NCBI GenBank assembly: GCA_903929195.1
Contig: CAIYTT010000151.1
Location: forward strand, 1-45,695
Source: an uncultured Bacteroidota bacterium
GTDB taxonomy: Bacteria; Bacteroidota; Bacteroidia; Chitinophagales; Chitinophagaceae
Reading direction: 5' to 3'
Length of the DNA stretch: 45,695 nt
A program made the position numbers and the translations under genes. Shown here piece after piece: positions 8,590-17,470 of the stretch. Position 1 is the first letter of the stretch. The number at the start of each line of letters is the position of its first letter. The notes under the pieces are model-generated. The model saw only the letters and a list, made by a program, of their open reading frames with translations, was not told where the DNA came from and made no database searches.

Positions 8590-8802
8590 GACAGCAAGGG
8601 AAAGGATACTAGTATATTTATACCTATTAATTATTGGAAGAAATTTAAAAAACAATATGCAAGCTTAGCATCATTAGAAAACTCAGAACCTGACAAAACC
8701 CAATTGTTGAAAGAGCTAAGGCATGCAGTAATAGAATTAAAACAAATAGAAAATGGGAAAATTAAAGCCCACCTTGCAAAAGTTTTTTTAAATGAATTAT
8801 AA
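8590..8802 (+). pseudogene. Antitoxin remnant of a RelE/ParE-type module
   Basis: The frame is open from a TAA at 8587-8589 to a TAA at 8800-8802, with no ATG. It reads DTSIFIPINYWKKFKKQYAS and ends LLKELRHAVIELKQIENGKI followed by KAHLAKVFLNEL. The ending resembles the tail of small antitoxins common in this phylum (E..KQAV.E..LI..GKLKAKP...LLNEL) that pair with RelE/ParE toxins. No toxin follows. The missing start and missing partner suggest a dead module. The family match is from memory of the tail pattern. Confidence 0.45.
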
Positions 8803-8925
8803 ATCCGTTGTTTTAGTTGAGCCATAATAAATTACTGCATATCCCTTAACCACAATATAATCTACTTGGGCTGTGTTAAAAAAGGAAATAAAATCTTGAA
8901 AATCCGGGTTTAGCGATACATTCAT
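8797..8925 (-). pseudogene. Truncated nucleotidyltransferase, DUF6036-like
   Basis: Forty-two residues: MNVSLNPDFQDFISFFNTAQ then VDYIVVKGYAVIYYGSTKTTDL and stop. Intact relatives read VDYLVVGGYAV..HG..R.TGDLD at this point, where GG and GDLD begin the nucleotidyltransferase active site. Here the first G of GG is Lys and the protein stops at TTDL, before the catalytic acids, so it cannot be active. It starts in an ATGA overlap with the upstream minus-strand gene, as in toxin-antitoxin operons. Its last bases overlap the end of the plus-strand antitoxin remnant, suggesting a deletion junction there. Confidence 0.55.
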
Positions 8926-9158
8926 TTGGATAGGTGTTTTCGTGTTTTGAATGCTGTTCTGTCAAGGCGAGGCAGGTTGTTTACGTCAAAGTTGTAGGCG
9001 ATACTATTTAAGTACATCGCAGCGGCAAAACGTTCTTCAACCATTTTAGTTTTCCAATAGGCTGTTTGATTTGCAGCCTCCGCATGGAATACCCTTTCCT
9101 TTTGTTCGGTCTTAATTAAACACAATCTCAAAGTTAGTTTGAATAGTGCAAACATCAA
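8922..9158 (-). CDS. Small partner gene of the truncated nucleotidyltransferase
   Basis: Up to 78 residues; the convincing part is the C-terminal 60 (TEQKERVFHAEAANQTAYWK, ERFAAAMYLNSIAYNFD, PRLDRTAF). Helical charged proteins of this kind often precede nucleotidyltransferase genes in this phylum and probably act as the antitoxin half. The gene runs into the nucleotidyltransferase fragment through ATGA. The hydrophobic N-terminus (MMFALFKLTLRLCL) does not look like the rest, so the true start may be lost. Activity is unlikely to matter without the partner. Confidence 0.4.
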   Translation of the reverse strand: MMFALFKLTLRLCLIKTEQKERVFHAEAANQTAYWKTKMVEERFAAAMYLNSIAYNFDVNNLPRLDRTAFKTRKHLSK

Positions 9159-9613
9159 AAAATTGTTTGAAGATTGAAAACCTTGTCAGCTTTTTTTGTT
9201 TTCTATTTTTTGTAGCATTAATTTAGCCTTGTTAAGGATATTACCATTTGAGTTGGAATGCTTCCAATGTATAAAGAAAATCGCAAAAAATAATTGTTTC
9301 ATTTGTGTGATGCATTACAAATAAATTTTAATTAATTATATTTAATACATGTATAGTACATATCATTTCAAACTCTAACTCCGCTTTTGTTAGGTACTCT
9401 ATATTTATAAGCTTGAAAAAGTCTTTATTTTTTTAGATTATATAAATTTTTTATTAATTCATATAAATTTATTAAAAAACAAAAGAATAATATTGGTTTT
9501 ATAGTGTTAATTGCTTTAAAGAGTTCTTTTATTTAGCTATATTTTTTTATTACATCGAGAACGGGGTTTATTCATTCTTCCGGCTGGGCTACATAGCATC
9601 ATGGAAATGCGAC
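9159..9613. other. AT-rich intergenic region
   Basis: No intact gene. On the minus strand about 9205-9290 can be read as KHSNSNGNILNKAKLMLQKI before a stop, a possible further scrap of the neighbouring module. The rest is very AT-rich and ends at the repeat that precedes the kdp genes. Confidence 0.3.
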
Positions 9614-9638
9614 TTTTTTTAAAATTCTAAACAAAATA

Positions 9639-9672
9639 TCTCAAAATGAGAATAGACCTTCTTATTTTGAGA
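9639..9672 (+). promoter_or_regulatory. Paired palindromes, candidate activator-binding sites (kdp)
   Basis: TCTCAAAATGAGAA (9639-9652) and TTCTTATTTTGAGA (9659-9672) are inverted relative to each other with a 6-bp gap, and each is itself nearly palindromic (TCTCA-AAA-TGAGA; TTCTTA-TTT-TGAGAA). They lie about 80-110 bp upstream of the -12 element, a normal place for a sigma-54 enhancer-binding protein. Conserved in copy 2. As RNA they could form a 14-bp stem with one G-U pair, but they lie upstream of the inferred transcript start. Confidence 0.6.
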
Positions 9673-9737
9673 AGATACAAATCATAACTTTTATTGTAAA
9701 ACTATACCAATAAACGGTTTCAGCCAATTGCTATTTA

Positions 9738-9753
9738 TGGCACTTCATTTGGT
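9738..9753 (+). promoter_or_regulatory. Sigma-54-like promoter of kdpFABC
   Basis: TGGCAC (9738-9743), 5 bp, then TTGGT (9749-9753). The consensus is TGGCAC-N5-TTGCA/T. The GG and -12 dinucleotide are 12 bp apart as required; the only departure is GG instead of GC at -12. Transcription would start near 9764, about 43 nt before kdpF. The same 16 bp are identical in copy 2. Confidence 0.6.
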
Positions 9754-9806
9754 TGATAGTTTTCAGAATCAATGACAATGTAAAAAACAATAAAATAAAA
9801 ACAGCT

Positions 9807-9884
9807 ATGGTAGCACTGCTTATAATTTCGATATTAACATTCATTTACATGGTTTATGTATTAATTAAACCTGAAAAATTTTAA
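9807..9884 (+). CDS. kdpF: KdpF, small subunit of the K+-transporting ATPase
   Basis: Twenty-five residues: MVALLIISILTFIYMVYVLI then KPEKF. One transmembrane helix followed by the (R/K)PEKF ending is the hallmark of KdpF, which stabilises the KdpABC complex in the inner membrane. It starts 54 bp after the sigma-54-like promoter and ends 25 bp before kdpA, so it is the first gene of the operon. Confidence 0.85.
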   Translation: MVALLIISILTFIYMVYVLIKPEKF

Positions 9885-9909
9885 ACAATAATTATTAAAA
9901 CAAATATAC

Positions 9910-11652
9910 ATGAATCCTCAAATTTTAGGTGTTGTTGTAATGTTTATAGCAACATTATTATTAGCCGTACCGCTGGGTAGGTATGTGGCTAAAGTTTACA
10001 GTGGTGAAAAAGTATGGACAGATACTATTTTCAACCCAATAGAACGATTTTTTTATAAGCTTTCTAGCATAGACCCCAAGAGAGAAATGAACTGGAAGCA
10101 GCATTTAACGGTGCTACTTACTCTTAATTTTATTTGGTTTTTTTGGGCAATGTTTTGCCTTCTAAACCAGAGTTGGTTGCCCATGAACCCTGACCACAAC
10201 CCGAACATGACACCTGACCTTGCTTGGAATACGGCCATTTCTTTCTTGGTAAACTGTAATTTACAACAATACAGCGGAGAAACAGGAGTTTCTTATTTCT
10301 CGCAAGTGTTCGGATTAATGTTCTTACAATTTGTATCGGCAGGTACAGGTATGGCAGCAGCAGCAGTAGTATTTAATGCATTAAGAGACAGAACAAGCGA
10401 ACAATTAGGCAATTTCTATAATTATTTTCTTAAAAGTTGCACCCGTATTTTATTACCGGTATGTATTTTGGTTGCATTCGTTCATTTATTTGAAGGCACG
10501 CCAATGACTTTTAAAGGTATAGATACTTTAACAACTGTACAAGGTGATACCATGCATGTGAGCAGAGGGCCGGTTGCCGCATTTGTAGCCATAAAACACG
10601 TGGGTACGAATGGTGGTGGTTTTTTCGGAGCTAATTCAGCCCATCCGTTTGAGAACCCAACCTACTTATCAAATATCGTACAAATGATAGCACAAATACT
10701 CATACCTTTTGCTATGGTATTTGCTTTCGGGTTTTATTGTAATAAAAAACGGCTTGCCTGGATATTTTGGGGCGTAATGACTGCCGGTTTTTTAATATTA
10801 GTAGTACCTGCCGTTATTGCCGAAGTGCATGGCAACCCCTATATATCACAAATGGGTATTAGCCAACCCGGTGGTAATATGGAGGGTAAAGAAATACGGT
10901 TTGGAGCTACTGCCTCTGCATTTTGGAGTATAGCAACAACCGTAATATCAACAGGCTCTGTAAATGCAATGCACGACAGTTTTATGCCGCTTTCGGGTAT
11001 GAATATGTTACTGGGCATGATGATAAATTCCTTTTATGGAGGCGTAGGTGTAGGCTTTTTGAATTTCTTTATTTATGTAATACTTGCAGTATTTATTGGT
11101 GGTTTAATGGTTGGTAGAACACCTGAATTCGGGGGTAAGAAAATAGAAGCAAGGGAAATGAAGATTGCTATGATAATTGCATTGTTTCACCCTTTCTTAA
11201 TATTGGTAGGTACTGCAATAGCCAGTTATTTAGCTGCACACGATACCAATATGGGTTGGTGGTTTGCAGATGCTGCCGGAAAACATAATGCCAGCGGATG
11301 GTTAAACAATCCTTCTTATCATGGTTTCAGCGAAATGTTGTATCAATATACCTCTTCATCGGCTAATAATGGTAGTGGTTTCGAAGGTTTAACAGATAAC
11401 AATCCGTTTTGGAATATAAGCACGGGTATCGTATTATTGTTTTCACGATTTTTACCAATAATAGGGCCAGTTGCTATTGCCGGCTTGCTTGCACAAAAGA
11501 AATTTATACCGGCAAGTAGTGGTACCTTAAAAACAGATACTGCCATATTTGGTATTTTGGTATTTGCAGTAAAAGTAATTATTGCTGCTTTAGCTTTCTT
11601 CCCTGCCTTAGCCCTTGGCCCTATTGCCGAGTGGATGAAGATGCCGCATTAG
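9910..11652 (+). CDS. kdpA: KdpA, K+-binding and channel subunit
   Basis: A 580-residue integral membrane protein with about ten helices and four selectivity-filter-like loops; the clearest is [20 protein letters not shown]. Others lie around [34 protein letters not shown] and [13 protein letters not shown]. KdpA is the potassium-selective pore from which ions pass to KdpB. Length is normal. It is second in kdpF-A-B-C and 46 bp before kdpB. All four filter regions are intact, so a working high-affinity K+ pump is expected. Confidence 0.97.
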   Translation: MNPQILGVVVMFIATLLLAVPLGRYVAKVYSGEKVWTDTIFNPIERFFYKLSSIDPKREMNWKQHLTVLLTLNFIWFFWAMFCLLNQSWLPMNPDHNPNMTPDLAWNTAISFLVNCNLQQYSGETGVSYFSQVFGLMFLQFVSAGTGMAAAAVVFNALRDRTSEQLGNFYNYFLKSCTRILLPVCILVAFVHLFEGTPMTFKGIDTLTTVQGDTMHVSRGPVAAFVAIKHVGTNGGGFFGANSAHPFENPTYLSNIVQMIAQILIPFAMVFAFGFYCNKKRLAWIFWGVMTAGFLILVVPAVIAEVHGNPYISQMGISQPGGNMEGKEIRFGATASAFWSIATTVISTGSVNAMHDSFMPLSGMNMLLGMMINSFYGGVGVGFLNFFIYVILAVFIGGLMVGRTPEFGGKKIEAREMKIAMIIALFHPFLILVGTAIASYLAAHDTNMGWWFADAAGKHNASGWLNNPSYHGFSEMLYQYTSSSANNGSGFEGLTDNNPFWNISTGIVLLFSRFLPIIGPVAIAGLLAQKKFIPASSGTLKTDTAIFGILVFAVKVIIAALAFFPALALGPIAEWMKMPH

Positions 11653-11698
11653 TACCATCAAAATAACGCATTTAAAATACATTATTAAAATTAATAAA

Positions 11699-13774
11699 AT
11701 GAAAAAAGAACAAAAAGAAAATTTATTTAATAAAGAATTGGTAATGGAGGCAATTGGGCAGTCTTTTATGAAGCTGAATCCCAAGTACCAATTTCGCAAT
11801 CCGGTAATGTTTACGGTAGAAATAGGCACATTTGTTATGATGTTTGTTTGTGCCTGGATACTAAGTGGAGAAAAAAGCCAAGGAACATTTATATACAATT
11901 TTATTATTTTCCTAATTCTATTGCTTACTTTGTTGTTTGCCAACTTTGCAGAAGCATTGGCAGAAGCAAGAGGAAAAGCACAAGCGGCATCTTTAAGAAA
12001 AACAAGAGAAGAAACACCCGCTAAGAAAATTGCAGTATTAGGAAATATGTTTATAAATGAAGTTCATATTGTACCTTCTTCACAATTATCTAAAGGCGAT
12101 ATGTTTGTATGCGAAACAGGTGATATTATTCCTACAGACGGAGAAATAATAGAAGGTATTGCTACAATTGATGAATCGGCAATAACTGGCGAATCGGCAC
12201 CGGTTATTCGTGAATCGGGTGGCGATAAGTCTTCGGTAACAGGTGGCACAAAGGTTTTGTCTGATAAGATTATTGTAAAAGTAACAACCGAACAAGGGGA
12301 AAGTTTTTTAGATAAAATGATTGCATTAGTTGAAGGTGCATCCAGACAAAAAACACCAAATGAAATAGCTCTAACTATACTACTTGCCGGTTTTACATTG
12401 GTATTTATAATTGTATGTGTTACCCTTTATCCTTTTGCATTGTATTCTAAAACGGAAATTCCCATATCTGCTTATATTGCACTATTTGTATGTTTGATAC
12501 CTACAACAATTGGTGGTTTGCTGTCTGCAATAGGCATATCGGGTATGGACAGGGCTTTAAGGGCAAATGTAATTGCTAAATCGGGTAAGGCTGTAGAAAC
12601 AGCAGGCGACTTAGATGTGCTTTTGCTTGACAAAACCGGTACAATAACAATAGGTAACCGTAAAGCAACCAATTTCTATACTGCCCCCAATGTTGCCATA
12701 AATGAATTGATATATGCAGCAATGTTAAGTTCAAAAACAGATACGACTCCTGAAGGAAAATCTATTGTTGAATTGGGCAAAAAGTTACAATCGGAAAATG
12801 AATTTACTGCCGAACGTTTTGAAAAATATCAATCGGAAATAATAGAACAAATCAATTTTACTGCCGAAACGAGGTCAAGCGGTGTAAACCTTGCTAATGG
12901 AATAAAAATAAGGAAAGGTGCCAGTGATGCCATAAAAGCAATGGTATTGAATGCAGGCAATATTTTTGCTGCCGAAATAATGACAATTGTAAGCAAAATA
13001 GCTGCAAACGGTGGTACACCATTAGTTGTTATTGAAGACAATAAAGTACTTGGTGTTATAGAATTACAGGATATTATAAAAACCGGAATACAAGAACGTT
13101 TCGAAAGGCTTAGAAAAATGGGTGTAAAAACGGTAATGGTAACCGGAGACAACCCCTTAACCGCAAAATATATAGCAGAAAAAGCAGGTGTAGATGATTA
13201 TATTGCTGAAGCTAAGCCGGAAGATAAAATGGCTTATATACGTAAAGAACAAAATTTGGGTAAATTAGTTGCAATGATGGGCGATGGCACAAACGATGCA
13301 CCGGCTCTTGCACAAGCAGACGTAGGTGTGGCAATGAACAGTGGTACCGCAGCAGCAAAAGAAGCCGGTAATATGGTGGACCTTGATAATGACCCTACTA
13401 AACTGATAGAAATAGTGGAAATAGGCAAACAGTTGCTGATGACCAGAGGCACATTAACTACCTTTTCTATTGCCAATGACGTAGCTAAATATTTTGCAAT
13501 TGTACCTGCATTGTTTATTACTTCAATACCGGCGTTACAAAGTATTAATATTATGAACCTTCATAGCCCGTCGAGTGCAATATTGTCTGCTATTATTTTT
13601 AATGCCATTATTATTCCTATGCTTATACCATTGGCACTGAAGGGGGTAGCTTATAAACCAATAGGTGCAAGTGCATTGTTAAGAAGAAATTTATTGGTAT
13701 ATGGCTTAGGCGGTATCATTGTTCCTTTTATTGGTATTAAGCTAATCGATTTGGTTGTAACATTATTTATGTAA
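11699..13774 (+). CDS. kdpB: KdpB, P-type ATPase subunit
   Basis: A 691-residue P-type ATPase of the Kdp class. The actuator loop TGES is at 163-166 (Ser166 corresponds to the E. coli Ser162 inhibitory phosphorylation site). The phosphorylated Asp311 lies in DKTGTIT. The nucleotide-binding region has KGASDA, followed by [10 protein letters not shown] and [20 protein letters not shown]. Transmembrane segments lie at about 35-55, 65-85, 225-250 and 260-285 and near the C-terminus. ATP hydrolysis here drives K+ uptake through KdpA. Only 20 bp separate it from kdpC. Confidence 0.97.
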   Translation: MKKEQKENLFNKELVMEAIGQSFMKLNPKYQFRNPVMFTVEIGTFVMMFVCAWILSGEKSQGTFIYNFIIFLILLLTLLFANFAEALAEARGKAQAASLRKTREETPAKKIAVLGNMFINEVHIVPSSQLSKGDMFVCETGDIIPTDGEIIEGIATIDESAITGESAPVIRESGGDKSSVTGGTKVLSDKIIVKVTTEQGESFLDKMIALVEGASRQKTPNEIALTILLAGFTLVFIIVCVTLYPFALYSKTEIPISAYIALFVCLIPTTIGGLLSAIGISGMDRALRANVIAKSGKAVETAGDLDVLLLDKTGTITIGNRKATNFYTAPNVAINELIYAAMLSSKTDTTPEGKSIVELGKKLQSENEFTAERFEKYQSEIIEQINFTAETRSSGVNLANGIKIRKGASDAIKAMVLNAGNIFAAEIMTIVSKIAANGGTPLVVIEDNKVLGVIELQDIIKTGIQERFERLRKMGVKTVMVTGDNPLTAKYIAEKAGVDDYIAEAKPEDKMAYIRKEQNLGKLVAMMGDGTNDAPALAQADVGVAMNSGTAAAKEAGNMVDLDNDPTKLIEIVEIGKQLLMTRGTLTTFSIANDVAKYFAIVPALFITSIPALQSINIMNLHSPSSAILSAIIFNAIIIPMLIPLALKGVAYKPIGASALLRRNLLVYGLGGIIVPFIGIKLIDLVVTLFM

Positions 13775-13794
13775 ATATATTTAAACTTAAAAAA

Positions 13795-14355
13795 ATGAAA
13801 AAAGAAATAATCCCCTCCCTCCTACTTACAGTTATTTGTATCGTATTCTTTTCCGGAGTTTATCCATTACTTATGTTGGGTATAGCACAGTTAGCACCTA
13901 ACCACGGCGAAGGGAAGATTGTAAAAGACAATAAAGGCAAGTATTATTATGAGAATATAGGACAGAAATTTACCAATGATAACTATTTCTGGTCTCGCCC
14001 ATCGGCTGTAGATTATAATGCTGCCGGGTCGGGCGGGAGTAATAAAGCACCCGACAATCCGGATTATCTTACAGATGTACAAAAAAGAATAGACACTTTT
14101 ATGGTACATAATCCGGGTATAAAAAAAGCAGATATACCGTCTGACATGGTAACTGCAAGCGGTAGTGGCTTAGACCCACACATAAGTATTGAAGCCGCAA
14201 ATATACAGGTGGCAAGAATTGCTAAAATTCGCGGTATGGATACTATTAAACTTGCAGCCCTTGTTAAAGCACATATAGAAGCACCTATGTATGGCATGGG
14301 ACCGGAAAGAATAAATGTTTTAAAACTGAATATGGATTTAGATACTTTTAAGTAA
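13795..14355 (+). CDS. kdpC: KdpC, stabilising subunit
   Basis: A 186-residue protein with one N-terminal membrane helix (LLLTVICIVFFSGVYPLLML) and a periplasmic domain containing FWSRPSAVDYNAAGSGGSN and DMVTASGSGLDPHIS, both diagnostic of KdpC. It stabilises the KdpAB complex. It is the last gene of the operon; a strong terminator begins 27 bp later, so the porin further on is not in this transcript. Confidence 0.96.
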   Translation: MKKEIIPSLLLTVICIVFFSGVYPLLMLGIAQLAPNHGEGKIVKDNKGKYYYENIGQKFTNDNYFWSRPSAVDYNAAGSGGSNKAPDNPDYLTDVQKRIDTFMVHNPGIKKADIPSDMVTASGSGLDPHISIEAANIQVARIAKIRGMDTIKLAALVKAHIEAPMYGMGPERINVLKLNMDLDTFK

Positions 14356-14381
14356 AAAATTAGCTATTACAAACACTAACC

Positions 14382-14426
14382 AAACAATTGTGCCACTCCT
14401 TTCTATAAAGTGTGGCACAATTGTTT
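14382..14426 (+). terminator. Terminator of kdpFABC
   Basis: AAACAATTGTGCCAC (14382-14396) pairs exactly with GTGGCACAATTGTTT (14412-14426) around a 15-nt loop, followed by an AT-rich run. Confidence 0.85.
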
Positions 14427-14478
14427 ATTATAAAATATTCTTATTACTCTATAACTATTTTTCCTGTTTGTGTTTTCT

Positions 14479-14730
14479 CGTTCTTCGTGATTTTCCGCAG
14501 GGAATCAGGAAGTATAAATAAAATCTTCACACGAACGTATTCAGGGAACTAATGCTAAATGAAAAGAAACGCAGCTAAGAATATTAAAAACAAATGCATA
14601 TTTTGGCAAGTAAGGTTATAAATTAGTTCTAACATTTCTATCCATTTCATTTAGCTTTGTCAAGTAAATGCCTTCATGAGAAGGAGTTCATTCTTACTTC
14701 TGGATTCCCTGCGGAAAATCCGGAAGAACG
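14479..14730. mobile_element. MITE-like element with 36-bp terminal inverted repeats
   Basis: Bases 14479-14514 and 14695-14730 are inverted repeats matching at 32 of 36 positions, sharing an uninterrupted core GATTTTCCGCAGGGAATC. Inside, shorter inverted pairs are nested: GAACTAAT (14546-14553 with 14622-14629) and GCTAAATGAAA (14554-14564 with 14645-14655). The 252-bp unit has no coding capacity. No clear target-site duplication is visible. It could be a non-autonomous transposon, or a large structured region between the kdp operon and the next gene. Confidence 0.5.
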
Positions 14731-14762
14731 GGTAATTTTTGTTACTTAAATTTACTATATTT

Positions 14763-17180
14763 ATGAAACCATGTACATTGCTTTTCTTCTTCCTAATGTC
14801 TAATATTTTAGCAAATGCCCAATTACATACCCCCCAATCAATGCTGCAAAAACCTTTGGTATTTATAGAAAATAAAGGACAAATTAAAGACCAGTTCGGC
14901 ATGCCAAGAACTGATATTCAATATTGTCTTGCAGCGTCCAATGGTTTAAATTTGTTTATTGGCAGTGGCAACATAAAATACCAATTCAAAAAATCGAATT
15001 CAATAATAAACCATAAACATAAAAATGTAATTGAAAAATGTATAATTGACACCCCAGTTAAATGCGATATGTACCGTGTGGATATAAACCTTGTTGGTGC
15101 AAACCCAAAAGCTAAAATAATTACTGAAGAAAAACAAGCATATTACGAAAACTATTACATTGCCCCTTTATATATTTGCAAAGACAATACTGCTTATAGT
15201 TATAAAAGAATTACCTATCAAAACATCTACCCAAATATAGATTGGAGCTTGTATATAAAAAAAAATAAGTTGGAGTACGATTTTATTGTTCATCCGGGCG
15301 GTAACCCTAACGATATAAAAATACAATACAATGGTGCTACAAATTTGCAAACAAATAAAGACGGAATTTCAGCAACTACGCCTTTAGGACAAATAAATGA
15401 AAGCAGTCCGATATGTTATGAAAAATTAAGTAAAAAAATAATTAATTCAAAAATACAATTAACTAATAATGTAATTCATTTTAAAATACCTGAATATGAG
15501 GGTACGCTTGTTATAGACCCTACAATTGATTGGGCTACCTATTTTGGTTGTGCAGATGTTGCAAGTAATGTAATTTGTGATAGCACAAAAAATGTATACA
15601 TAGAAGGGCATACTAGTTGCTCTATTTATATTGCAACAATAGGCGTTTACCAATCAACAATTGGAGGCATGAATGATGCATTTCTCTCGAAATTTGATAG
15701 TAGTGGTAGCCCACTTTGGGCTACTTATTATGGTGGAAGTGGGCTTGAGGAGGCTTATGGTTTAGCCTGTGACGGATATGGCAATATTTTCATAACAGGA
15801 ATTACTACTAGTACAGACAGTATAGCAACATCAGGTGCTTACCAAACAAATTATGGCATTAGCGAACCAACTTATAACTCTGTTTTTTTAGCAAAATTTA
15901 ATACTTCCGGTTTCTTGCAATGGGCAACTTATTATGGTGGCAGCGGAAGGCAAGATGCTTATGGTTGCTGTTGCGATAAAATGGGCAATGTATATATAAC
16001 CGGATGCACCACAAGCAATGATAGCATAGCTACATCATCATCTTACCTAAATACAATTAGAGGTGAGGGTGCTATTTTTTTAGCAAAATTCAGCACTACA
16101 GGGTCTATGCTATGGGCAACTTATTTTGGGGGTAGTGGAGGTGCTTTGGGCGGAAGTGGGAATGAAACCGGCAATGCTGTTGTTTGTGATGCTTCGTCAA
16201 ATGTATATATTACCGGCATTACCTCAAGTAGGGACAGCGTAGCAACAATTGGTGCTTATCAAACAGTTTTATCAAGTTTATTAGGAGGAAATGCTTTTAT
16301 AGCTAAATTTGATAGCTCAGGGATATTAAAATGGGGCACTTACTATGGTTCTAATGGTTCAAGTGTTGCTAATGGTATTACTTGCGATGGCTATAATAAT
16401 ATTTATATTGCAGGTCATACCAACTGTACAGATAGTATTGCTACGCCTGGGGGGCACAGAGTTGCACTAGGGGGTGGATTTTCAGGGTTTTTAGCAAAAT
16501 TTGGCAATACCGGTAATATAGAATGGGGCACCTATTTTGGTGATGGAGGGCAATGTTTGTCAAGTGACGGACAAAATAATATATACTTGGTAGGTGGCAC
16601 ACAAAGTGCATTTGATATTGCTACCCCAGACGGTTATGAACCTAATTTTTCAGGCAATACAAATGGTTTTTTAGTTCAATTCAATATAGACGGTGAATTA
16701 ATTTGGGGTACCTATTTTGGCAACGGTCCGTTAGAACCAACAGGTGCGACAGGAGTTACCAATGATAAAATTGGAAATGTTTATATTGCAGGTGGAACTG
16801 GTTGTTCGGAAGGGATAGCTACACCAAACGCTTATGACACTGCCTATCATGGTGATAGGTTAAATGGAGTAGCTTTTTTGGCAAAGTTTAAAGGATTTCC
16901 TATTCCAAATAGTGTAAAAGAAATTAATACATCTCATTCTTTTACTCTTTCCCCAAATCCCACCAAAGGAGATATTAATATAATATGGGCAGGTATTACA
17001 CTGCAAGAAGCACAATTAAGCATTTTTAATATGCAGGGGCAGGTATTAATAACACAAAATTATCCACCTACTCAAAAATCAGCAAATATTAATATTTCAA
17101 ACTTAGCACTGGGATTGTATATATGTAGTTTACAATGTGGTGAACAAACGTATTATAATAAATTTACAGTTATAAGATAG
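14763..17180 (+). CDS. Secreted SBBP-repeat protein with T9SS sorting domain
   Basis: About 805 residues. The start at 14763 gives a clean signal peptide (MKPCTLLFFFLMSNILANAQ); an ATG eight codons earlier is less likely. After the signal comes an ENKGQ domain (FIENKGQIKDQF, later YENYYI, YDFIVHPGGNPNDIKIQYNG) typical of this group. Then about seven SBBP beta-propeller repeats of the form FLAKFNTSGFLQWATYYGG with GNVYITG between them. The end (FTLSPNPTKGDINIIW...LGLYICSLQCGEQTYYNKFTVIR) is a type A T9SS sorting domain. The expected place is the cell surface or medium. Ligand and function are unknown. It sits inside the K+ cluster without an obvious link to potassium. Confidence 0.85.
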   Translation: MKPCTLLFFFLMSNILANAQLHTPQSMLQKPLVFIENKGQIKDQFGMPRTDIQYCLAASNGLNLFIGSGNIKYQFKKSNSIINHKHKNVIEKCIIDTPVKCDMYRVDINLVGANPKAKIITEEKQAYYENYYIAPLYICKDNTAYSYKRITYQNIYPNIDWSLYIKKNKLEYDFIVHPGGNPNDIKIQYNGATNLQTNKDGISATTPLGQINESSPICYEKLSKKIINSKIQLTNNVIHFKIPEYEGTLVIDPTIDWATYFGCADVASNVICDSTKNVYIEGHTSCSIYIATIGVYQSTIGGMNDAFLSKFDSSGSPLWATYYGGSGLEEAYGLACDGYGNIFITGITTSTDSIATSGAYQTNYGISEPTYNSVFLAKFNTSGFLQWATYYGGSGRQDAYGCCCDKMGNVYITGCTTSNDSIATSSSYLNTIRGEGAIFLAKFSTTGSMLWATYFGGSGGALGGSGNETGNAVVCDASSNVYITGITSSRDSVATIGAYQTVLSSLLGGNAFIAKFDSSGILKWGTYYGSNGSSVANGITCDGYNNIYIAGHTNCTDSIATPGGHRVALGGGFSGFLAKFGNTGNIEWGTYFGDGGQCLSSDGQNNIYLVGGTQSAFDIATPDGYEPNFSGNTNGFLVQFNIDGELIWGTYFGNGPLEPTGATGVTNDKIGNVYIAGGTGCSEGIATPNAYDTAYHGDRLNGVAFLAKFKGFPIPNSVKEINTSHSFTLSPNPTKGDINIIWAGITLQEAQLSIFNMQGQVLITQNYPPTQKSANINISNLALGLYICSLQCGEQTYYNKFTVIR

Positions 17181-17309
17181 GTAGTAGAAAATGCATCTGC
17201 ACTATTTTTCTAAAATTAAGGAAGTTTGCTACGCTCTTAGCCCTGCTACAAACTCTTACCAAAGGTGTTTCCTTTAAAAAAGCCATTTTTTTAAATTCTA
17301 AACATAATA

Positions 17310-17343
17310 TCTCAAAATGAGAATACACCTTCTTATTTTGAGA
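17310..17343 (+). promoter_or_regulatory. Paired palindromes, candidate activator-binding sites (porin)
   Basis: TCTCAAAATGAGAA (17310-17323) and TTCTTATTTTGAGA (17330-17343), the same pair and same 6-bp gap as before kdpF; one gap base differs (G to C). Confidence 0.6.
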
Positions 17344-17408
17344 AGATACAAATAAGAACATTTATTGTAAAGCTATGCCAATAAACGGTTTCAGCCAATT
17401 ACTTTTTA

Positions 17409-17424
17409 TGGCACTTCATTTGGT
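17409..17424 (+). promoter_or_regulatory. Sigma-54-like promoter of the porin gene
   Basis: TGGCAC (17409-17414), 5 bp, TTGGT (17420-17424), identical to the kdp promoter. Transcription would start near 17435. That leaves only about 11 nt before the ATG at 17447 but about 35 nt before the ATG at 17471, which favours the second start. Confidence 0.6.
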
Positions 17425-17470
17425 AGGTGTTAGGTAATCAATAAAAATGAAAAATTTAATAAACATAGCA

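Larger units (their letters stand above)
9615..9753 (+). repeat. 139-bp control repeat, copy 1 (before kdpF)
   Basis: This segment matches 17286-17424 at a constant offset of 7671 bp. Over the 130-bp core (9624-9753) I count 9 differences and no gaps, about 93% identity. It contains a pair of palindromes and ends exactly at a sigma-54-like -12 element. Similarity stops right after that element, so what is duplicated is the control region and not coding sequence. It is the leader region of kdpFABC. Confidence 0.9.
17286..17424 (+). repeat. 139-bp control repeat, copy 2 (before the porin)
   Basis: Second copy of the element at 9615-9753. The palindrome cores, the block AATAAACGGTTTCAGCCAAT and the -24/-12 element are identical; the 9 core differences fall between these blocks apart from one base in the palindrome spacer. 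This pattern of conserved blocks suggests selection on the sites rather than a very recent copy. Confidence 0.9.

Noticed and set aside
6411-9614. Second att site from an integration at tRNA-Leu(UAG)
   Set aside because: I looked for a repeat of the tRNA 3' end (GTTCGAGTCCCTCCACCCGC) downstream and saw none, and there is no integrase in this stretch.
9639-9672. Riboswitch upstream of kdp
   Set aside because: The paired palindromes lie upstream of the sigma-54-like start point, so they would not be transcribed from that promoter, and no known K+ or c-di-AMP riboswitch pattern is recognisable.
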